10,160 nucleotides of DNA from Nitrospiraceae bacterium (lineage in GTDB: Bacteria > Nitrospirota > Nitrospiria > Nitrospirales > Nitrospiraceae), in the NCBI GenBank assembly GCA_011391455.1, contig JAABQN010000060.1, positions 1-10,160 on the forward strand, read 5' to 3'. How positions within the stretch are numbered: position 1 is the first letter of the stretch; each line of letters opens with the position of its first letter. Both the position numbers and the translations under genes were made by a program. The notes beneath the pieces are model-generated. The model made no database searches. It was given only the letters and a program-made list of their open reading frames with translations, and had not been told where the DNA came from. This document shows, piece after piece, positions 5,584 through 10,160 of this stretch.

Positions 5584-6066
5584 TTAGTAGTTGATCGTGA
5601 TCGTCAGGGTATCACCGTAGCCACCGACACCGACGTTCTGTCCTGCTGGAATGCGACCATAGATCGGCACGTTTATTCTTGTGCGCACGGCAGGGTTCGG
5701 AGCCGACCAGATTTGTGATCCCTGTGTACCATCGCCCCAGATGGCTGTTCGCCCAGCATCGAGATAGATGTTGTAGAGCAAGGCGGTGTCTTGTCCGCCG
5801 GAATTATTGTTCATGCGTCGATTGACAACATTTTCCGCTCCGCTTCGATCGATGGTAATGGTGACGAAAGGAACAGGCTGCGAGCAAAAGTACATCAGGT
5901 TGCCGACCGAATCGACAGGGCTGGTCTCCAGGGGATCATAATTCCCGAAGTTAAGGGTTGAAAGGTTGATCTGACAGACCGCTTGCGCCATATCGGGAAC
6001 AGCCATGGAAAAGAGAGCCGTGGCAAGGATCATTCGGGCGCTTCTCAGAGTGCGGTGGCGGAGCAT
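5584..6066 (-). CDS. Spore coat U (SCPU) domain pilin, probable tip subunit
   Basis: This is the last gene of the pilus operon; the product is secreted and threaded through the usher. Chosen start is the ATG at 6066 (160 residues), because it directly gives a signal peptide: LRHRTLRSAR, hydrophobic ILATALFSM, cleavage after AQA at 29. A start at 6129 would add an implausible polar 21 residues inside the usher gene. The gene overlaps the usher end by 22 nt. The mature protein is one SCPU domain: Cys31 and Cys61 likely form the family disulfide, and it ends IYGRIPAGQ then DTLTITINY, the usual C-terminal strand. Its first cysteine is mature residue 2, so it lacks the N-terminal donor strand present in the major pilin; this suits a subunit at the distal end. 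Csu tip protein CsuE has two domains, while this has one. Confidence 0.86.
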   Translation of the reverse strand: MLRHRTLRSARMILATALFSMAVPDMAQAVCQINLSTLNFGNYDPLETSPVDSVGNLMYFCSQPVPFVTITIDRSGAENVVNRRMNNNSGGQDTALLYNIYLDAGRTAIWGDGTQGSQIWSAPNPAVRTRINVPIYGRIPAGQNVGVGGYGDTLTITINY

Positions 6067-8387
6067 GTCAAGATTCCCAGTTTCACAAACGACTCGGCCG
6101 ACTGAGGCACTTCGATGTTGATCGGGCATTGGCGTCCGTTGAATTCGATGATGCCCGAATGTTGTCCGGCCGGGAGATTCTCGAAATAGAACTCGCCGTT
6201 TTTCCCCAGCGGCGACTCGTAGCGCGTGACGCCGCTGTCGATTCTGAACTCACCGTGCGCCGGAATGATTTCGCGGCCCTCTTCCGTAAGGCGGATCGAT
6301 CCCATGATGGCTTGCAGCCGGTGGACCGGGAACGAGGCCAACACGCCGCCTCTGAGGGGCGGGGCCAGCGTCTGCTGGGTCGCATCGATGCGATACCCCA
6401 GGGGAATGTCCTTGTCTTCGATGCTCAAAGTGTTTCCGTAGTAAGACAGCATGTTCGGGACCACCAAATCCCCCCGGCTGTTTGTGCGTCCGACTTCTTG
6501 ATTGAACAGATACCCTCGAACCCCTTCGACGCCTGGAACCTTGATCACGGCGAAGCTGTCGGTCACAGGTCTTGTCGCAGCAACGGAGGTTCCCACTGTC
6601 ACCAGGGCGCCGGCGGCGCTCATCCTCGTGCTATCTCGGCCGTCGGTCATGGTGTGTTGGAGTTCATAGCGCCCATAGGGGCCCTGGTATTGGAACAACC
6701 CATCTGCGCGTTGGCGTTCGCCGGTGCTGGCATTGACAAGGTAGCCATAGCCTTCGCTATATGCAGGCAGCCCTTTTTGAACCCGAAGTCCGGCATTGTC
6801 GTTCCCGTCCTGGCGTTCGAGGAAGGCGGTGGCATTGGTTGACTGACCAAGAATGATGTTCAGGCCCACAAAGACAGACGTCGAGGCATCGGTCAACTGT
6901 GAGGCCGAATGGTTTGCCGAGGAGAACAAGGAGAATCGATCAGACAGCCGTACGCTGCCGTTGGCGCCGTAACTCGATACGGCGCCATGGTCTCGACTCG
7001 ATCCCTGTGCGTATTGGAGGGTGACGCTGGCACGAGGACCCAGGGGCATGCCGATGAATCCGACCGCGTTCCACAGCCTGCGATCTGCTTGGGCCGACAG
7101 GCTGATCGTTGAATAGTGCGGAGACATGGCGATCAGCGTGCTTCCGAGGCTGAAGTGCTTTCCCCAGTACACATAGGCGATTGAAGCGGCGGTGCCGGAA
7201 TCGCCGCCTTGATAGCTGGTGGCGACGGATAGCTCCACCTCTCCCAGCTGGAAGGGCATGCGGGAAGACAGAGTTGGCCCTCCCGAGATGAGGTTGGTGT
7301 CCCCTTCCACACGGAGGCCCAGCGTAAGTGTATCGAGTACGCCGACTCGGTGACGAGCCATAAAGGCGGGGGCCTGATACTGAAAGCTCTGTGTCACGAT
7401 ATCGTTTCGCACGAAGCCGGCGTGGTAGGCGTATTCCTGTTGGCCGGGCGACAGTAACCTTGTTGAAAGGTAGTAGGGCGATCCGACTTCCTGTGTTCGG
7501 CCAAAGCTATCCTGAGTCACGATACGAATGTTCCCGCTTCCGGCGGATGCAGGCAGGTTGGCCAGATCGAAGCGTCCGGGCTGCAGTTCGCCGCGACGGA
7601 CCAACTGATCATTCACATACACTTCGTAGCGGGAAGGAGTGAGCACGGTTCCGGACAGGCCGGGAACGGGGAACCGATAGAAGTATGGATCGAGGTTGAA
7701 TTCCCTCGTGATGCCGATCCCTCCGAGAAAGGCCGCGCCGCCCAGTGGATTGGCCGATGTGGCAAACATGTCTCCCACTTGCCCCTGCCGGAGCTCAATC
7801 GGATCGTTAAGCCTGAGCAAGGTGGGGCCCCGTACAATGGATCCGTCTGCTCGCCGTGAGATGTTGGACGAAAGCAGGTGCCCCTCATAGTTCATGCCCA
7901 TCTCACCAAACGCCTGGACTTGTTTGAAGTCGTTCGCGCTGACGCTATAGTTGAGGAACGCGCTTGTGTCAGTGCGATAGACGGTTCCCGGCGGCCGTGC
8001 TTGCCGAAAGTTCAACGATGTCTTTGGGAGGAACTTCGGGTCCGCTGTGACCCGCAACGCCAAGCTGGCTTCATCCATCTGGAATGTGATGCCTGGCGCT
8101 AGCGATGCAAGTGCGACATGTTCTGCCCCGAAGATGATCCGTCGCGTCCCGGCAAAATCGTGCAGCCCTGCCTGTAACAGGTCGGAAACTTTCACCGCTA
8201 CATCCCCGCTCTGAAGCACGGCGGTTGTTTCTCCCGACGCGGCCTCATTGACGAACAAGTCCAGGATGGCCCGCTGTTCGGTGCCGGGAGGCTCGTCGGC
8301 GCTCCATGCGGGCAGAGGCATCCACAGCAGCGCACAGGCGAGGGTTGCGCAGAAGAACTCTGCCCATGTACGCCAAGGTTTCAGCAT
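6045..8387 (-). CDS. Outer-membrane fimbrial usher, archaic (CsuD-like) type
   Basis: The 780-residue protein is the pore that assembles chaperone-bound pilins and exports the fibre (PF00577 family, PapC/FimD/CsuD). Residues 1-30 are a signal peptide (cleavage after AWSA). The N-terminal periplasmic domain spans about 40-120 (ILDLFVNE, VKVSDLL). The barrel then begins, interrupted by the plug at about 245-310, with TPSRYEVYVNDQLV, PGRFDLANLP and IRIVTQDSFGR, all classic usher sequences. Barrel strands run to about 620. The C-terminal domains include VRGYLFNQEVGRTNSRGDLV, KNGEFYFENLPAGQ, and a paired-cysteine end (RQCPINIEV ... GILTC). Length is usual for archaic ushers. It starts 37 nt after the chaperone stop and overlaps the next pilin by 22 nt, so the genes are co-transcribed. 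Confidence is high. Confidence 0.95.
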   Translation of the reverse strand: MLKPWRTWAEFFCATLACALLWMPLPAWSADEPPGTEQRAILDLFVNEAASGETTAVLQSGDVAVKVSDLLQAGLHDFAGTRRIIFGAEHVALASLAPGITFQMDEASLALRVTADPKFLPKTSLNFRQARPPGTVYRTDTSAFLNYSVSANDFKQVQAFGEMGMNYEGHLLSSNISRRADGSIVRGPTLLRLNDPIELRQGQVGDMFATSANPLGGAAFLGGIGITREFNLDPYFYRFPVPGLSGTVLTPSRYEVYVNDQLVRRGELQPGRFDLANLPASAGSGNIRIVTQDSFGRTQEVGSPYYLSTRLLSPGQQEYAYHAGFVRNDIVTQSFQYQAPAFMARHRVGVLDTLTLGLRVEGDTNLISGGPTLSSRMPFQLGEVELSVATSYQGGDSGTAASIAYVYWGKHFSLGSTLIAMSPHYSTISLSAQADRRLWNAVGFIGMPLGPRASVTLQYAQGSSRDHGAVSSYGANGSVRLSDRFSLFSSANHSASQLTDASTSVFVGLNIILGQSTNATAFLERQDGNDNAGLRVQKGLPAYSEGYGYLVNASTGERQRADGLFQYQGPYGRYELQHTMTDGRDSTRMSAAGALVTVGTSVAATRPVTDSFAVIKVPGVEGVRGYLFNQEVGRTNSRGDLVVPNMLSYYGNTLSIEDKDIPLGYRIDATQQTLAPPLRGGVLASFPVHRLQAIMGSIRLTEEGREIIPAHGEFRIDSGVTRYESPLGKNGEFYFENLPAGQHSGIIEFNGRQCPINIEVPQSAESFVKLGILTCSATAL

Positions 8388-8424
8388 CGAAACGGTCCCG
8401 TCTCTTCTCCCGCGTCGAGCCGGG

Positions 8425-9204
8425 CTATTGCTTCAGGAGTCCTGGCGGGCATGCCACTGTTTCGTCATGGGGCCCATCGGGTGTGACGAGGTGTACTCGG
8501 CATGCTGTCAGTTTGGCCCGGTCAGCGAGCGGAACGTTGATGGTATGGGTGCGGACTGAGTCGGCCAGTAGATAGCCGCCCTTTAACGTCTGGTCGAAGA
8601 TGGTCTGGTCTTTGAGACCTATGCCACGCACCGTGACTTCTTGAAGAATGAGATGCACGTTTCCGGTGTTCTTCAGCTGAAGGTGAAACCCCTTGTCGTC
8701 AGGGTGAGAGACAGCGGGCGCCCAGCCTGGTTTTGGTTCACGTGGCTGAAGAAAGATCGGAACACCGATTCGCGCCAATACCCGCACCTGGTTATGTTCG
8801 AGCTTGGAAGAGCCGGGTAATTCCTCAAGAAAGACTCGATAGGTCTTCTCGATAGTGATGTCCTGCTGAGCGGGGAGTCCGATCCGGACTTTTCGTGACT
8901 CGTTCGGCTTCAGTTGAAGGAGCCCGGGAAAGACCACTAGGTCTTCGGTTGGAGCGAGTTGCATGGCGCCATCCGGGCTCTCCAACCATGCGTGAAGGGT
9001 GAGTTGGAGACGGACCGGATCAGGCGACTCATTTCGGACCGTCATCAACCCACTCGTGGTTCCTGCCGCCAGCGTGATCCGTACCGGGCTGATGCTCAGG
9101 GCCCCGGCCTGTACCCCTGAGGGAAGGGAGGCGCTTATGAGCAGGGCGATGCTGAGTATTAATCCTACAATCGGCAGCCAAGTGCGTGGACCATGCTGAA
9201 TCAT
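8425..9204 (-). CDS. Periplasmic pilus chaperone (CsuC/PapD type)
   Basis: The chaperone caps pilins in the periplasm by lending a strand, then hands them to the usher. The ATG at 9204 is chosen because GGAG (9210-9213) lies 5 nt upstream; a GTG at 9225 would start inside the terminator stem. That gives 259 residues with a signal peptide to about Ala33 (VQA). The first immunoglobulin-like domain has SISPVRITL (37-45; Arg42 corresponds to the conserved PapD Arg8), VRNESPDPVRLQL, VFPGLLQLKPNESRKVRIGL and YRVFLEELP (122-130). The subunit-binding G1 strand region is VRVLARIGVPIFLQP (140-154). The second domain follows (FHLQLKNTGNVHL). The 'LARIGVPIF' form is usual for archaic chaperones. It sits between the major pilin and the usher, after a terminator-like stem that may lower its expression. 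Confidence 0.94.
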   Translation of the reverse strand: MIQHGPRTWLPIVGLILSIALLISASLPSGVQAGALSISPVRITLAAGTTSGLMTVRNESPDPVRLQLTLHAWLESPDGAMQLAPTEDLVVFPGLLQLKPNESRKVRIGLPAQQDITIEKTYRVFLEELPGSSKLEHNQVRVLARIGVPIFLQPREPKPGWAPAVSHPDDKGFHLQLKNTGNVHLILQEVTVRGIGLKDQTIFDQTLKGGYLLADSVRTHTINVPLADRAKLTACRVHLVTPDGPHDETVACPPGLLKQ

Positions 9205-9216
9205 CACAACTCCGTT

Positions 9217-9261
9217 AAAAAACACCGCAGCTTGATTCCATGTTTGGAATCAAGCTGCGGT
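9217..9261 (-). terminator. Strong terminator-like hairpin between major pilin and chaperone
   Basis: A perfect 17-bp inverted repeat (9224-9240 with 9245-9261) with a 4-nt loop is followed on the minus strand by one G and six U (9217-9222). This is a textbook Rho-independent terminator. It lies 57 nt after the pilin stop, and its U-tract ends 3 nt before the chaperone Shine-Dalgarno. Because chaperone and usher have no other visible promoter, it is more likely a partial terminator that yields much pilin mRNA and less assembly-machine mRNA. Confidence 0.85.
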
Positions 9262-9277
9262 ACTGTGCATTGCGTCA

Positions 9278-9296
9278 AGAGCGTAGGTCACGCTCT
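9278..9296 (-). other. Second hairpin in the pilin-chaperone spacer
   Basis: AGAGCGT (9278-9284) and ACGCTCT (9290-9296) form a perfect 7-bp stem with a 5-nt loop, 22 nt after the major pilin stop. No U-tract follows. It could protect the 3' end of the pilin mRNA or be a processing site; this is inference. Confidence 0.55.
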
Positions 9297-9318
9297 CACC
9301 TGTCTTGATTCGTGCGGA

Positions 9319-9843
9319 TTAGTAGGTAACCGTCACGATAACAGTGTCATCGTAGGTTCCTGCCGGTACATCCTGACCCCCCGGCACCCTTCCATGAATT
9401 GTTACAGTAGCTGAGGCGTTGTTAATGGCGGTGTGACTGTACAGGCCTGGGGCGGCATTTGTCCACGGGGTGAGAAATGCGGCGTCCTGGTAGAAATCAT
9501 ACCCCAGCCGGTTGGTCGTTGCTCCAAGTTGCATGGCTCTGGTGGAACCAACTACGGTTCCAGCATGGAGCCCAGCATCGATCCCGATCGTCACGATTGC
9601 GCCTCTCGTACAACGAACATCCACCCCGATGCTGCCGGCGAGCGGGGCCGCGGCGTTGACATCGGCCGGATCATAGCTTGCGAAATTCATCGTGGGAGTT
9701 GATGTAAAGTTACAATTGACATTCACCTGAGCCTGAACCGGCATGTTTTGCTGTCTGACAGCTGCAAGTGAAAGGGCTGGGGTCAGGAGGGTTCCCATGA
9801 GTGCGGCAACTGACAGACATACTGCTATCTTGGACTTCTTCAT
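9319..9843 (-). CDS. Major pilin, spore coat U (SCPU) domain, CsuA/B-like
   Basis: The 174-residue precursor is the probable main shaft subunit. Residues 1-27 are a signal peptide (KKSK, hydrophobic core, cleavage near SLA/LAA at 27-28). The mature N-terminus (AVRQQNMPVQAQVNVN) has alternating hydrophobic residues before Cys44 and suits the donor strand that completes the neighbouring subunit. One SCPU domain follows: Cys44 and Cys78 likely form a disulfide, MNFASYDP (52-59) is a family motif, and VTIHGRVPGGQDVPAGTYDD plus a final VTVTY strand close it. The ATG at 9843 has an excellent ribosome site (AAGGAGG at 9850-9856, 6-nt spacing), the best in the window, as expected for an abundant product. 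First gene of the pilus operon. Alternative: a spore-coat-like surface protein, but the chaperone and usher favour a pilus. Confidence 0.92.
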   Translation of the reverse strand: MKKSKIAVCLSVAALMGTLLTPALSLAAVRQQNMPVQAQVNVNCNFTSTPTMNFASYDPADVNAAAPLAGSIGVDVRCTRGAIVTIGIDAGLHAGTVVGSTRAMQLGATTNRLGYDFYQDAAFLTPWTNAAPGLYSHTAINNASATVTIHGRVPGGQDVPAGTYDDTVIVTVTY

Positions 9844-9849
9844 CGCTAG

Positions 9850-9856
9850 CCTCCTT
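9850..9856 (-). promoter_or_regulatory. Strong ribosome binding site of the major pilin gene
   Basis: AAGGAGG on the minus strand, 6 nt before the ATG at 9843. It is a full match to the anti-Shine-Dalgarno sequence, in contrast to the weak or missing sites of most other genes here, and it fixes the start. Confidence 0.85.
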
Positions 9857-9918
9857 CAAAAATGTTACGGGGCTGAACACTTATTGGTGAGTCTTCAAAG
9901 GCCTAGGAAGACTAGACT

Positions 9919-9930
9919 CAACCCGGGTTG
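9919..9930. promoter_or_regulatory. Perfect 12-bp palindrome CAACCCGGGTTG in the pilin leader
   Basis: The palindrome falls across the transcription start (about 9927) predicted from the sigma54-like site next to it. It could be an operator bound by a dimeric regulator, or a short hairpin at the 5' end of the mRNA. No regulator gene is nearby to support either view. Confidence 0.35.
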
Positions 9931-9937
9931 GCGTATG

Positions 9938-9953
9938 AGCACAACGAATGCCA
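9938..9953 (-). promoter_or_regulatory. Candidate sigma54 (RpoN) promoter of the pilus operon
   Basis: On the minus strand TGGCATTCGTTGTGCT matches the -24/-12 pattern TGGCAYNNNNNTTGCW: the GG and GC doublets are exactly 12 nt apart and the flanking TGGCA and TGCT fit; one T of the TTGC element is G. Predicted start is near 9927, about 84 nt before the pilin ATG. No comparable sigma70 pair was found in this region. No enhancer-binding protein gene is in view, so this stays a candidate. Confidence 0.4.
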
Positions 9954-10160
9954 GAATGCTTCAACGAGTAATAACGGATGTTAGGACGATTCAATGGCTA
10001 GTAGAATCGACCACTTACGTGAGGCATCGAATTAGATGATTCCTACTTGTGATATTTCCAGGTTCATTTGGCTCGCAGGTTTTCATGACAAAAAAACGGC
10101 AGATCGTTCCGCAAAGTACTGACCTCCCCCATACGGCATGGAGTCTTTTCGTTGTGATGT

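Larger units (their letters stand above)
9857..10160. other. 304-nt region upstream of the pilus operon, no gene supported
   Basis: No convincing coding frame is seen on either strand; a plus-strand 98-residue frame at 9743-10039 overlaps the pilin antisense and looks like chance. The region holds a leader hairpin (9890-9896 with 9907-9913, perfect 7-bp stem, 10-nt loop), a perfect 12-bp palindrome (9919-9930), a sigma54-like site (9938-9953) and, near the right edge, a run of seven T on the minus strand (10090-10096) after a poor stem. It is probably the control region of the pilus operon. Confidence 0.6.

Noticed and set aside
6129..6842. Plus-strand 237-residue frame
   Set aside because: Antisense to the usher; the long frame follows from the codon bias of the GC-rich gene opposite.
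10086..10105. Terminator of an upstream gene, from the T7 run on the minus strand
   Set aside because: The stem before the T-run has only about 3 convincing base pairs, and no upstream gene is visible within the window.

Overview
All eleven protein genes supported here lie on the minus strand. High GC, degenerate short repeats between genes, and the mix of an HpnA-type epimerase, a CruF-family carotenoid protein, membrane-anchored cytochrome c and a Csu-like pilus suggest a Gram-negative, diderm bacterium. The repeat style and gene content remind me of Nitrospira (Nitrospirota); that assignment is from memory and inference, not from a database search.

In the direction of transcription (right to left), the window has three parts. 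(1) 10160-5584 holds a compact archaic (Csu/spore-coat-U type) chaperone-usher pilus operon. It runs: major pilin (9319-9843), two hairpins including a strong terminator-like stem, periplasmic chaperone (8425-9204), outer-membrane usher (6045-8387), and a second one-domain pilin (5584-6066) that overlaps the usher end. The major pilin keeps an N-terminal stretch that can serve as donor strand; the last pilin does not, which fits a tip subunit. (2) 5583-2362 is an isoprenoid block with its own sigma70-type promoter: IspA-type farnesyl diphosphate synthase, HpnA-like hopanoid-associated epimerase and a CruF-family carotenoid protein. The prenyl synthase would make the C15 precursor that hopanoid and carotenoid pathways use. 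(3) 2361-1 holds a membrane-anchored monohaem cytochrome c, a small exported DUF5666-like protein, a four-helix membrane protein of the phage-holin 4_2/YvlD family, and the 5' part of a GAF-domain protein with its own promoter.

The most unusual structure outside the genes is a set of four inverted-repeat pairs at gene junctions in parts 2 and 3 (672-776, 1638-1689, 3173-3350, 4346-4469). Each starts within about 15 nt of an upstream stop codon and is built from short degenerate G/T-rich or heptameric units. Two of them run up to, or almost up to, the next start codon, leaving no visible Shine-Dalgarno sequence. None lies between the pilus genes, which instead have conventional hairpins. No rRNA, tRNA, CRISPR array, transposase gene or phage gene was found.
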